NCBI GenBank assembly: GCA_003138355.1 | Contig: PLFX01000043.1 | Location: forward strand, 117,848 to 181,847 | Direction: 5' to 3' | DNA length: 64,000 nt | Source of the DNA: Solirubrobacterales bacterium | Lineage (GTDB): Bacteria; Actinomycetota; Thermoleophilia; Solirubrobacterales; Solirubrobacteraceae | Shown: piece by piece, positions 33,759-42,001 of the stretch | Numbering within the stretch: position 1 is the first letter of the stretch | How the letters are laid out: each line of letters begins with the position of its first letter | Notes under the pieces: generated by a model | The model's input: only the letters and a program-made list of their open reading frames with translations | Told to the model about the DNA's origin: nothing | Database searches by the model: none | Made by a program: the position numbers and the translations under genes

Positions 33759-34199
33759 CTACAAGCCTACGAAGCCGAAGATCCCCATCGCCTTCGCGCG
33801 CTCGCCCTGTTCGGTGAAGAGCGCCATCGTCAGCGCAAGCGACACCGCGTTCACGATCGCGCCGCCAAACCCCTGGATCAGCCGCGCCACGACGAGCATC
33901 GTCTGGCTCTCCGAGAGCCCGCAGGCCAGCGAGGCGGCGGTGAACAGCGCGATCCCGCCCATGAACAGGCGCCGAGCTCCGAATATGTCCCCGAGGCGTC
34001 CGCCGAGCAGCAGGAACCCGCCGAAGGTCAGCAGGTAGCCGTTCACGACCCAGGCGAGCGAGGACTGGTTGAAGCCGAGCGAGCGGTTGATCGTCGGCAG
34101 CGCGACGTTCACGATCGTCGTGTCGAGCACGATCATCAGCGTGCCCAGGCACAGGATGAGGAGTGCGATCCAGCGCGAGCGATCCTGCGCGTCGTCCAT
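33759..34199 (-). pseudogene. N-terminal fragment of an MFS (DHA2-type) transporter
   Basis: From ATG 34199, with a good GGGAGGCG site upstream, the frame encodes the first four or five helices of a 14-TMS exporter: ALLILCLGTLMIVLDTTIVN, LAWVVNGYLLTFGGFLLLGG, motif A GRLGDIFGARRLFMGGIALF and MLVVARLIQGFGGAIVNAVS. It stops after AKAMGIFGFVGL, about 147 residues instead of about 480. The missing two thirds are not found downstream in any frame, so the gene is truncated. Confidence 0.85.
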
Positions 34200-34666
34200 A
34201 GCTGCGCCTCCCGTCGGCCGCGATTGCACCATCATTCAAGCAAAGGCGCTTCGCCGGGCTTTTCATGGCGGCTCCGCCGCCGGCGGCCGCTCCAGCCCTA
34301 CCTCCCGTTTTCGGCGGGCGAGGACGCAGGGCGCAGCCGCACCGATGGCGGAGCCCGTTTTGCGGGCTGCCTCGCCGCGACCGAGGACGCGGCGAGGCGG
34401 CATCGTTTCGGATCGGGCATTTCAAGACGGCCCGCTGGCGACGAGGGTGGCGGCCCACACAGTTCGTGGGCCGCGCTGACCCTCTGCCCCACCCGGCGAG
34501 CGCCGGTCGCTGATGGTTTCACTGGCGAGCGAACTCAGCCTTGCCTGCCCCGTCGGCCAAGGAACGCAAGCGCGCGACCGGCGGCAGTCGTCAGGACACA
34601 CTGGATCGCTTGAACGGCTGCGGGGAGCGGCGCTCCGCTCGTGCCTGGAGCGCGCGCCCGTGCGCT
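34200..34666. other. Gene-free stretch, GC-rich, containing one strong hairpin
   Basis: About 467 bases upstream of the truncated MFS gene with no supportable gene. All reading frames are Arg/Pro/Ala-rich noise. It contains the hairpin at 34450-34474. It may be debris between accessory genes. Confidence 0.45.
34450..34474. terminator. Perfect 9-bp stem-loop
   Basis: GCGGCCCAC and GTGGGCCGC form a perfect 9-bp stem around the loop ACAGTTC. No run of T follows on either strand, so it is not a canonical intrinsic terminator. It could stop transcription as a GC-rich hairpin, as many actinobacterial terminators do. Confidence 0.4.
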
Positions 34667-34921
34667 TCAACCCTCCTCGTGACCCTCCTCGCCGGAGCCC
34701 GGCGAATCGGCCTCGCCGAGGGCCTGCGCCTCCGCGGACTCCTCGGACTCGTCGCTTGCCGGAACTTTCGAAGCGCCGTCGGCGCCATAGCGCTCGTCGT
34801 ACAAGCGTTCCAGGACCTGCAGGTCTGCGAGCTTGCGTTCGAGGCGCTCAATCCGCCGGCGCACATCGTCGATCGGCATCTCGTCAAGCCAGGCCTTGTA
34901 GGACTCGTGCGTCATCACCAT
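34667..34921 (-). CDS. Small coiled-coil protein, 84 aa
   Basis: ATG 34921, preceded by gaggagacg, gives MVMTHESYKAWLDEMPIDDV, then the heptad-like helix RRRIERLERKLADLQVLERL and YDERYGADGASKV, and a highly acidic Ser/Glu tail (SDESEESAEAQALGEADSPG). The amphipathic Leu/Arg/Glu pattern is a short coiled coil. Function unknown; it could act as a dimeric regulatory or scaffolding protein. Confidence 0.7.
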   Translation of the reverse strand: MVMTHESYKAWLDEMPIDDVRRRIERLERKLADLQVLERLYDERYGADGASKVPASDESEESAEAQALGEADSPGSGEEGHEEG

Positions 34922-35096
34922 CGTCTCCTCTGCGTCGAAATTCCTGGGCGCCGGCGTGCTGAGTATCGCGCCCGCTCGGGCCGCCGCGTTACCCAACGGC
35001 GCCGGGCCCCGCGCGATCACGCGGCGCGCACTTGCGAGACATCCCGTGTGCCCGCAGGCGCCGCGGTCAGGCGGCTTGCGGCGCTCGCCGCCAGCC

Positions 35097-35807
35097 TCAC
35101 GATCCTACTCTCCGCAGACGCCAGGTGTGCGATTTGACGACGCAAACCTGCTGGCCGGCCCTCAGACGCACCGTTGGTGTCGCTGGCGCGTCGTGGGCCC
35201 CATTCGCTCGCGCGGCAGGTAAGGTTCCGTGGAGCAGCCTCTCCCGCGTTTGAGCGACTTGACCCGCGTAGACGCGCGACACACGCCGCTCGGCCGCTGT
35301 CGTCATCGGAAGCACGACATGCACATGCAGCACGCCCCGCCGCTGGAACTCCCACATCCGCGCCAGCACGCCCCATGACGGACAACCCACCCTCTGCGCG
35401 TAGCGACTCGCAGCCTGTCGCGCGCGGCGGTGCAGCTCGCGCCAGTGCTCAGGCGCCGCCTCATTCCACGACGCAGCGATATCACGACGAACACGACACC
35501 CCTCGCGCCCGCTGTGACGATGCCGGCCGCGCCAAGCACACCACTCGTCATCCCACACTAGCCCGCCCGCCACGCCCGGAGCCGTCACCGTCACCATCCC
35601 CACGAACGGCGTCATCACCGCATTCCGCAGCAGCTTCACGCGCGTGTCCATCGCCCACAGCCAGCCGCACGACACGCACCGCCGACTCCGGCACCGTGAC
35701 GCCACTCGCTCCCAGCGCCCGGTTAAGGGATTACGCCGATACGGCGGGCGAGGACACGCACCCACCGAGACGGGAGTGCGCACGCGCCCCCACCTCATGA
35801 CCGCCAC
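35097..35807 (-). CDS. Rolling-circle replication initiator-like protein (RepSA/HUH type), probably truncated
   Basis: A 236-residue frame with a zinc-ribbon-like start (RCRSRRCVSCGWLWAMDTRV) and the HUH-type signature MWEFQRRGVLHVHVVLPMTT, in which H-V-H is the metal-binding histidine pair. This resembles Rep proteins of actinobacterial integrative elements and plasmids. The C-terminal part containing the catalytic tyrosine helix and the usual A-x-Y-L-x-K-Y segment is not recognisable; the frame ends in Arg-rich sequence after AGQVAQTRERLLHG. It lies 135 bases from the 3' end of a tRNA gene, the usual integration point of such elements. Probably a decayed element. Confidence 0.65.
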   Translation of the reverse strand: MAVMRWGRVRTPVSVGACPRPPYRRNPLTGRWERVASRCRSRRCVSCGWLWAMDTRVKLLRNAVMTPFVGMVTVTAPGVAGGLVWDDEWCAWRGRHRHSGREGCRVRRDIAASWNEAAPEHWRELHRRARQAASRYAQRVGCPSWGVLARMWEFQRRGVLHVHVVLPMTTAAERRVSRVYAGQVAQTRERLLHGTLPAARANGAHDAPATPTVRLRAGQQVCVVKSHTWRLRRVGS

Positions 35808-35942
35808 GCACGCCGCTGCAATGCCGCTGCAACGACGACCCGACCTAGGCGGTTTTCAGCGGTCCCAGGCGGACCTAGGCGGCAGCGCCGCGGCCGGCCT
35901 GAAAGTGCTGCATTGCCGGCGCTTTCCCGGCGCGCCTGGCTA

Positions 35943-36013
35943 CGGGGGACCCAGGAATCGAACCTGGCGTTGCGGTTTTGGAGACCACCGTGTTACCGAT
36001 ACACCAGTCCCCC
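35943..36013 (-). tRNA. tRNA-Trp (CCA)
   Basis: Reading the minus strand from 36013, a full cloverleaf forms: acceptor GGGGGAC/GTCCCCC, D stem GTGT/ACAC, anticodon stem GTGGT/ACCGC with loop CTCCAAA (anticodon CCA), and T stem CCAGG/CCTGG around TTCGATT. The discriminator base is G, as expected for tRNA-Trp. The 3' CCA is not encoded. The length of 71 nt and small D-loop are normal. Confidence 0.9.
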
Positions 36014-36081
36014 ACGCGCGCAGCCGACCCGGCAGTGTACGGGTTGCCGGCTTTCCTCCGCCGGGCCGGTCTAGTCAGCTG

Positions 36082-37026
36082 TTAGCCCGCGACGGCGGCA
36101 GATAGGTCGGCGACGCCGGGAAGGCGGCTGAGGGTTCGCGCGACCGATTCACGTGCGCTTGCCATGACGCGCTCGGCACGGTCGCGGGCCATCGGATTGA
36201 GGCCCATCGCGTTGAGGTCATCGAGGCCGGGCTCGAGCACGACGAGGTGGACCTTCCTCGCGAGCTTGCGGCACTCGTTGTCGAGGATCGCGGCGGAGCG
36301 GCGCCGGCGCGCGGCCGCCAGGCGCTCGAGCATCGTCGTGCTGCGCGGCGACACGCGGGCCGACATCGGGTTCAGGCAGATCACGAGGTCGAGCTCCTCG
36401 CTCGCGATCATGTCGAGGTTCGAATGTGAGTGGATTCCCCCGTCGACGTAGTCGCGCTCACCGATCTTTACGGGCCGGAAGAACGCGGGCACCGCGCAGG
36501 ACGCGGCAACCGCGGCGCCGACGCTCGAATATGGAGCCCAGTCCGAGCCGAACGTGACGCGCTGCCCGGTCGCGTAGTCGCACGCTACGACCCGCAAGCT
36601 CGGGCTGAGCGGCCAGACACCCCCGTGGACCTTCTCGACGAGGTGATCGATCGGGTCGGTGTTCACGACCCCCCGCGGGAGCAATCCCATGACCATCGCC
36701 GTGAGGCTGCGGTCGCGCTGGCCGCGCAGCATCGCCGCCGCCAACCGGGGAGAGCCGAGCACGAGCTGCGGCCGGCCGGCCGCACGATACGAGCCCACCA
36801 GATAGGGAACGGTACCGACGGCGCTTTCGGCCATCTCCTCCGCGGAGACGCCCGCCGCACCGAGCGCGCCGACGAGCGCACCAGCAGACGTTCCGAGCAC
36901 GCGCTTGGCGTCCCGGACGCGCAGACCGCACTCATCCTCGAGCGCTTGCAGGGCGCCGACTATCCACGCCGCGCCAACGACGCCACCACCACCCAAGACG
37001 AGCCCGACCTGCATTCGAATGCTCAA
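36082..37026 (-). CDS. Patatin-like phospholipase, RssA family
   Basis: A 314-residue protein with the patatin nucleotide-like glycine loop QVGLVLGGGGVVGAAWIVGA, the nucleophile elbow VLGTSAGALVGALGAAGVSA (G-T-S-A-G) and the catalytic dyad Asp in YVDGGIHSHSNLDM (D-G-G). Together these define patatin/RssA-type serine hydrolases acting on phospholipids or acylated targets. No signal peptide is present. The first Met, 5 residues before MQVGLVL, is the longest start. No operon partner. Confidence 0.92.
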   Translation of the reverse strand: MSIRMQVGLVLGGGGVVGAAWIVGALQALEDECGLRVRDAKRVLGTSAGALVGALGAAGVSAEEMAESAVGTVPYLVGSYRAAGRPQLVLGSPRLAAAMLRGQRDRSLTAMVMGLLPRGVVNTDPIDHLVEKVHGGVWPLSPSLRVVACDYATGQRVTFGSDWAPYSSVGAAVAASCAVPAFFRPVKIGERDYVDGGIHSHSNLDMIASEELDLVICLNPMSARVSPRSTTMLERLAAARRRRSAAILDNECRKLARKVHLVVLEPGLDDLNAMGLNPMARDRAERVMASARESVARTLSRLPGVADLSAAVAG

Positions 37027-37072
37027 CCTCTTCGCTCGCGGCGCGTGCCGCCGATGACCAGTTGTAAGCGTA

Positions 37073-37999
37073 CTAACGCTCTGCTTCGACCGGGCAGAAG
37101 CTCGCGTCGTCGGCGACCACGATCCCGCCGTGTGGCAGCCAGCCGGCGGCGGCGTCCGGCCCGCTCAGCAGCGCGGCCTTCGCGCGCCATTCCGCCTCGA
37201 CACCGCTCGGCGCGATCGCCGTCACCTGGACAAGGCCGGTGAACGCGGGGCGTCCGCTCGCCGGATCGAGCAGGTGGTGCGCCGGTCGGCCGTCCGCGCC
37301 GAGCCAGCTGCGTCTACCGATACCGCTTGTCGCCACGGCACCCGCGCTGAGGCTGAAGCTGTGGAGCGTGATTGCCTGGAACGGGCTCTCAACGAGTACG
37401 GGACGCTCGATCTTCTCGCGGCCGCCCAGGCGGACGTCACCGGAGCAGTCGATCGCGAAGCTCGCGTGAGTTTCAAGGACGGTGGCGAGGATGTCGCCGA
37501 AAAGCCCCTTGGCGATGCCCCCGCTGTCGAAGCGAAGCCCAGGCGCACGTGTCACGGTGCGCGCGCGGCGGTCAAGCGTGACCTGCCGCCAGCGCGCGTC
37601 GGACGATGGACCGCCGGGCGCGCGGGACGGGGCGAGCTCGAGGGCGCGGCGCAACGGAACCGGCACGCCGTCGAAGTGCTCGCTATAGCCGGCCGTCTCG
37701 ATCTCATCGACCAGCGTCGCGTCGACCAACCCGCCGCTACTTTGCGCCGCGTCAATGATCGCTTCGATCAGCCGGGCCATCACGGGGGTTACCGCAACCG
37801 TCGGGCGCAGGTCGGCATTCAGGACGGCCAGCTCGCTTGAGTGATCGAAGCGCGAGAGCTGGCGGTGCCACGCGAGCATCCGGCGCTTGACCATCGCGAC
37901 GGCCTGCTCCGGCGTGCCCGCGGCGCCGTCGCCCATGACGATCACCGTGACGCGACCACCGAAGCAGTCAAAGCTCTCGATCGCCTCAGCGTCGGCCAT
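37073..37999 (-). CDS. apbE: FAD:protein FMN transferase (ApbE)
   Basis: A 308-residue enzyme that flavinylates threonine residues of redox proteins. The frame is open far upstream, but ATG 37999 (MADAEAIESFDCFGGRVTVI) is the natural start. Family features are WHRQLSRFDHSSELAVLNAD (S-R-F-x-x-x-S-E-L), SSGGLVDATLVDEIETAGYS, LRFDSGGIAKGLFGDILATV, FAIDCSGDVRLGGREK and the late AVATSGIGRRSWLGADGRPA, HHLLDPASGRPAFTGLVQVT. No obvious flavinylated substrate gene is adjacent. It is divergent from the glycosyltransferase gene with only 6 bases between start codons. Confidence 0.9.
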   Translation of the reverse strand: MADAEAIESFDCFGGRVTVIVMGDGAAGTPEQAVAMVKRRMLAWHRQLSRFDHSSELAVLNADLRPTVAVTPVMARLIEAIIDAAQSSGGLVDATLVDEIETAGYSEHFDGVPVPLRRALELAPSRAPGGPSSDARWRQVTLDRRARTVTRAPGLRFDSGGIAKGLFGDILATVLETHASFAIDCSGDVRLGGREKIERPVLVESPFQAITLHSFSLSAGAVATSGIGRRSWLGADGRPAHHLLDPASGRPAFTGLVQVTAIAPSGVEAEWRAKAALLSGPDAAAGWLPHGGIVVADDASFCPVEAER

Positions 38000-38005
38000 A
38001 CGGAC

Positions 38006-39556
38006 ATGATCGTGATTACATGGCGCCCCGTGAGCGAGACGGGGCACAGCGCAGCGCCGAGGCCTGCGACGCGAGGCGGACTCCCCGGCTGGTGGCCGCT
38101 CGCGGCGCTGACGCTGCTCGCCGCCGGGCTGCGCTTTGCGACGCTCGACGTGCAGAGCTTCTGGTACGACGAGGCATTCACGCCCGTCCACGTGCTGCAC
38201 GCGAGCCTCGGCGCGACGCTCCACGGCATCGTCAAGACCGAGAACACGCCTCCGCTCTGGTATGTGTTGATCTGGGTCTGGTCGCGGATCTTCGGCGCGG
38301 GAGTGGTCGCCTTGCGCTTCCCGTCGGCGCTCGCCGGGGTCGCCACCGTACCGGTGGCCTGGGAGATCGGCAAAGAGCTTGCTGGGCGGGCCGGCGGCTC
38401 GCGCCGCGTGGCGATCGTCTGCGCCGCGCTCGTCGCCGTGAACCCGCTGTTCGTGTGGTATTCGCAGGAGGCCCGGGCCTACGGTCTCTACGTCTTCCTC
38501 TCGGCACTCGCGCTGCTCTATCTGTTGCGCGCCGATCGTGCGCCAACGCGCGGGAATCTCGTCGGGTTCGCGCTCGCCGCGGCGCTCGCGCTCGCGACGT
38601 TCTACTTCGAGGCCTTCATGTTGATCCCGATGGCTGTCTGGCTCCTGCGCGACCGGGCGCGCTGGCGGACGACGCTTCCCGCGGTCGCGGTGCCTGCGCT
38701 GACAGGACTCGCGCTCGTACCGCTGATCCTCGCCCAGGGCGGGCACGGCACGCAGTGGATCTCGAGCTGGGCGCTTTCGAACCGCGTGCAGGCGATCCCG
38801 CAGTACTACCTGACGGGGTACTCCGGAGCGCCGCTCGGACACGGCGTCGAAGCGTTGATCGCACTGCTCATCGTCGTCGGGCTCGCATTCGGCGCGACGT
38901 TCGGACTCCCAGCGGCGGCCAGGCGAGGCGCTCTGCTCGCCCTTGCGATCGCGGCGTGCGGTGTTCTGATTCCGCTCGCGATGGCGCTGGCCGGGGCCGA
39001 CTACCTCGCGCCGCGCAACGTCGTCGCGGCGATGATCCCGCTCACTGCGATGATCGCCGTGGTCGTGTCCTCACCGCGCGCGGGGCGCGGCGGGACCGCA
39101 ATTGCGGCGCTGCTGGCGATTGCGTTCCTCGCGGTTACGATCGATGTGAACGTCAACGTCCGCCTGCAGCGAAGCGACTGGAGCGGCGTCGCCAACGCGA
39201 TCCGTGTCCCGCTACGCGCCGGCGCGCGCGTAATCACGATCGAGGAGCTCGCCTCAGCACCGCTCGAGTACTACATGCCGCCACTACACAACATGGCGTC
39301 GGGAGCGACCGCGCGGCTCACCGAGATCGACGAGCTCGGCTGGTTCCCGCTCCGGAGCGGCGCGGCGGATCCCCCAGCGCCCGGGTTTCGCTTGGCCCAG
39401 CGGCTCGATATTCACGACCTGATCGTCTACCGCTTCGTCTCCCCCGCCCCGACGCCGGTCGCCGAGCGGACACTCCTCGATGAGGTGCTCACGCGCGACC
39501 AGCACTCGGAGGTGCTCGTGCCCGGCCGCGGTGCGCTCAGCGTCGGAGCGCCATAG
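38006..39556 (+). CDS. Membrane glycosyltransferase, ArnT/PMT-like (GT39/GT83 type)
   Basis: A 516-residue integral membrane protein with about 11-12 predicted helices. The N-terminal luminal loop carries FWYDEAFTPVHVLHAS, with the Asp-Glu catalytic motif of the ArnT/PMT superfamily, and TENTPPLWYVLIWVWSRIFG. FVWYSQEARAYGLYVFLSAL (Y-S-Q-x-x-R-x-Y) is the second family signature. It transfers a sugar from a polyprenyl-phosphate donor to a lipid or protein on the outside. ATG 38006 is used; GTG 38030 would be possible. The promoter must share the 6-base gap with apbE. Confidence 0.88.
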   Translation: MIVITWRPVSETGHSAAPRPATRGGLPGWWPLAALTLLAAGLRFATLDVQSFWYDEAFTPVHVLHASLGATLHGIVKTENTPPLWYVLIWVWSRIFGAGVVALRFPSALAGVATVPVAWEIGKELAGRAGGSRRVAIVCAALVAVNPLFVWYSQEARAYGLYVFLSALALLYLLRADRAPTRGNLVGFALAAALALATFYFEAFMLIPMAVWLLRDRARWRTTLPAVAVPALTGLALVPLILAQGGHGTQWISSWALSNRVQAIPQYYLTGYSGAPLGHGVEALIALLIVVGLAFGATFGLPAAARRGALLALAIAACGVLIPLAMALAGADYLAPRNVVAAMIPLTAMIAVVVSSPRAGRGGTAIAALLAIAFLAVTIDVNVNVRLQRSDWSGVANAIRVPLRAGARVITIEELASAPLEYYMPPLHNMASGATARLTEIDELGWFPLRSGAADPPAPGFRLAQRLDIHDLIVYRFVSPAPTPVAERTLLDEVLTRDQHSEVLVPGRGALSVGAP

Positions 39557-39618
39557 CGTCCCGCACGCTGGACTTGCGGCGCATGCGAACATGTGTTCGT
39601 GTTCGACGGCCCCTCGCA

Positions 39619-39993
39619 ATGACCTCGGAGGGTCGGCCCTACGCGCGCTTTCGCCGCGCACTCGACGGGTCCTCGATCGAGCTGATCCGCTCCGCCGCGT
39701 CCGAGCTCGAGCGGATCGACCTCGCTGACGGCCTTGCGATCTGCCTTGCCTTCCTAGAGCTCGAGCCGGCCACCTATCCGCGAGCGGCAACGCGCTGGGT
39801 TGCGCGCCTCGCGCTCGAGCACAGGCTCACCCTCGCCGAGTCCCAGCTGGCGCTCGCAGCGCTCGGAGCACTCGACGGCGCGACGGCGCGCGCCGGAGCT
39901 GAAGCTCTGATCGAGCTGTGCACGAGTCACGGACTCAGCCGCGGCGAAGCGGTGGTCGGAGCTTGGCTTGGCCGCCGGGGGTTGGCCGACTAG
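39619..39993 (+). CDS. Hypothetical alpha-helical protein, 124 aa
   Basis: ATG 39619 gives a compact helical protein: YARFRRALDGSSIELIRSAA, SELERIDLADGLAICLAFLE, LEPATYPRAATRWVARLALE and LTLAESQLALAALGALDGAT. The pattern of paired helices with Leu/Ala spacing resembles conserved actinobacterial proteins of unknown function. It follows the glycosyltransferase gene by 62 bases on the same strand. Confidence 0.75.
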   Translation: MTSEGRPYARFRRALDGSSIELIRSAASELERIDLADGLAICLAFLELEPATYPRAATRWVARLALEHRLTLAESQLALAALGALDGATARAGAEALIELCTSHGLSRGEAVVGAWLGRRGLAD

Positions 39994-40061
39994 TCGTGGC
40001 GGCTGATGCCTCGCGGCGGGCCGTAGCGGTACGGCTGGGTGGGCTGCCCCGACTACCGACG

Positions 40062-41279
40062 TTATGGTTGGGTTACCGGGTCGCGGCGAGGCGCGTGCGC
40101 GGGTGGCGTTGCGGCGCTGCCGCCAGCGGCGACGCCCGTCTCGATATCGAAGAAGTGGAGCCCGTCGATGTGCACGGCGAGCTCGACCTCGCCCCCGAGC
40201 GCGAAGAGCGCACGACTGTCGATCTGCGCCGTGAACTCCGCGCGCTCCGAATCCGCGAAGAGCGTCTGCTCCTCCGCGGCCGTGTCGGTCGCGGCCTGGA
40301 CCGCCTCGGCGCTCACGCGCGGTGCATCGATGTGAAAGAGCAAGAGCGTCTCGGCGCCGAGCCCCTGGGCGATCTCGGGCCGGACGCGAATTCGCGGCAG
40401 TGCAGGGTCTGCCGTTGACGTGTGCTCGAAGTCGGTCGGGCGGATGCCCACGAGGACTCGGCCCCGCGGGAGCTCGCGCCCGGCGGGCAGCGGAAGCCCG
40501 AAGCCGCCAAAGCGGATCTGATCGTCTTCGATCTGGCCCTCAACGAGGTTCATCGACGGCGAGCCGATGAACGCGGCGACGAAGAGGTTCGCGGGCGCAT
40601 TGAAGAGATTCTGCGGTGTGTCGATCTGCTGAACCTGGCCGTCGCGCAGGACGACCACGCGTTGTCCAAGGGTCATCGCCTCGACTTGGTCGTGCGTGAC
40701 GAAGACGGTCGTCACCCCGAGGCGCTCGTGGAGCCGCAGCAGCGCCGCCCGCATCGAGACGCGCAGTTTCGCATCGAGGTTCGAGAGCGGCTCGTCCATC
40801 AGGAATGCGGCCGGCTCGCGCACCAGCGCACGGCCGATCGCGACGCGCTGGCGTTGGCCCCCGGAGAGCGCCGCCGGCTTACGCTCGAGCAGCTGGTCGA
40901 GGCCAAGCGTCTGCGCTGCGTCGAGGACCCGGCGTCTGCGCTCCTCCTTGGCGACCTTGCGCAACTCGAGCCCGAACTCGAGGTTCTCTCGCACGGTCAT
41001 GAACGGGTAAAGCGCATAGTTCTGGAAGACCATGGCGATGTCGCGCTCCTGGGGGCGGGTCGTGGTCACGTCCCTGCCGCCGATCACGATCGCGCCGTCG
41101 GATGCCTCCTCGAGTCCGGCGATCAGCCGCAGCAGCGTCGTCTTGCCGCAGCCAGACGGACCGACGAAGACCATGAACTCGCCCTCCTCGATCTCCAGGT
41201 CGACGTGGTCGACGGCGAGCACGCCGCCGTCGTAGACCTTCGTAATGCCCTGGAGGGAGATCCCGCCGCTGCTCACCAC
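40062..41279 (-). CDS. Sugar ABC transporter ATPase, UgpC/MsmK/MalK type
   Basis: A 405-residue ATP-binding subunit. Walker A is GPSGCGKTTLLRLIAGLEEA, the signature is LSGGQRQRVAIGRALVREPA, Walker B is AFLMDEPLSNLDAKLRVSMR and the switch is VFVTHDQVEAMTLGQRVVVL. After residue 240 a TOBE/OB regulatory domain follows (NLVEGQIEDDQIRFGGFGLP, RGRVLVGIRPTDFEH), as in the MalK group. It starts at GTG 41279, overlapping the YesL-like gene by 7 bases, and is the last gene of the sugar operon. It powers the two permeases upstream. Confidence 0.95.
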   Translation of the reverse strand: MVSSGGISLQGITKVYDGGVLAVDHVDLEIEEGEFMVFVGPSGCGKTTLLRLIAGLEEASDGAIVIGGRDVTTTRPQERDIAMVFQNYALYPFMTVRENLEFGLELRKVAKEERRRRVLDAAQTLGLDQLLERKPAALSGGQRQRVAIGRALVREPAAFLMDEPLSNLDAKLRVSMRAALLRLHERLGVTTVFVTHDQVEAMTLGQRVVVLRDGQVQQIDTPQNLFNAPANLFVAAFIGSPSMNLVEGQIEDDQIRFGGFGLPLPAGRELPRGRVLVGIRPTDFEHTSTADPALPRIRVRPEIAQGLGAETLLLFHIDAPRVSAEAVQAATDTAAEEQTLFADSERAEFTAQIDSRALFALGGEVELAVHIDGLHFFDIETGVAAGGSAATPPAHAPRRDPVTQP

Positions 41280-42001
41280 TTACCGTCCTCCGTATTGTCG
41301 AACTCCGTCGCCGCGCCCCGCGCGCGCAGGTCTGCGCGCCGGATCGCGGGATCGGCCGTTAGCCTGACGAGACTCGCCAACGCGAGCGGCAGGCCGATCA
41401 GAGCGAGCGCCGGGTCGGCGAGCAGCAGGAACACAACCGCCGCAGACTCCGCCGCCAGCAACGGGCTCGTCCAGAACAGGTTGCGCACTGCGAGCGAGAC
41501 CGACCAATACCAAAGATCGGTTACCGCCAGATCCGTTCGCCTTGCGCCGAGCACCAGGACATAGCCGAAGCTCGCAAGCGATAGCAGCAGGGCATCCACC
41601 CCAAGCCCCAGGCACACCCAGTTGACCGCGCTGCCGCCACGCGAGAAGAAATGCACCTCTTCGAGCGCCAGTACTGCCGCGGCTAGCGGGCCACCAGCAG
41701 CCAGCGACGTGTGAAGGAACGGCCTTGATCGCAGCGCCGCAACGTACTCGCGCACGACACGATCCTCGCCTTCGCCGCGCCACCGATCGAGCGCGACGAC
41801 CGCCGCCTGGAACGCCGCCGGAACCGTGACGATCGGCAGGCAGGTAACGAGCAACGCAAGGTTGAGGGCGAGGCAATTGAAGATCGCGCTCAGCACCGCC
41901 ATCACCCGCAGCCTCGGGTCGGCGCGCGATGGCGCCGCCTCGCGCGAGTGCCGCGTCGCGGCGGACGCCTCGCCCAGGTTCGCATACGAGAGGAATCCCA
42001 T
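41273..42001 (-). CDS. YesL-like (DUF624) membrane protein
   Basis: A 242-residue protein with about five predicted membrane helices. The N-terminal part (LRVMAVLSAIFNCLALNLAL, LLVTCLPIVTVPAAFQAAVV) and RWRGEGEDRVVREYVAALRS match the YesL/DUF624 family, commonly found inside sugar ABC operons. Its ATG overlaps the stop of the upstream permease gene by one base, and its end overlaps the ATPase start, so it is expressed with the transporter. Its role in uptake is not established; it may assist complex assembly or act as an accessory membrane component. Confidence 0.85.
   Translation of the reverse strand: MGFLSYANLGEASAATRHSREAAPSRADPRLRVMAVLSAIFNCLALNLALLVTCLPIVTVPAAFQAAVVALDRWRGEGEDRVVREYVAALRSRPFLHTSLAAGGPLAAAVLALEEVHFFSRGGSAVNWVCLGLGVDALLLSLASFGYVLVLGARRTDLAVTDLWYWSVSLAVRNLFWTSPLLAAESAAVVFLLLADPALALIGLPLALASLVRLTADPAIRRADLRARGAATEFDNTEDGKW

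Noticed and set aside
34236-34660. Arg/Pro-rich frames on both strands
   Set aside because: No start context, no domain, and all six frames are open because of high GC; typical spurious open frames.
37841-38005. Longer glycosyltransferase N-terminus
   Set aside because: The extra 55 residues are antisense to apbE and have no membrane or signal features; the family core begins just after ATG 38006.
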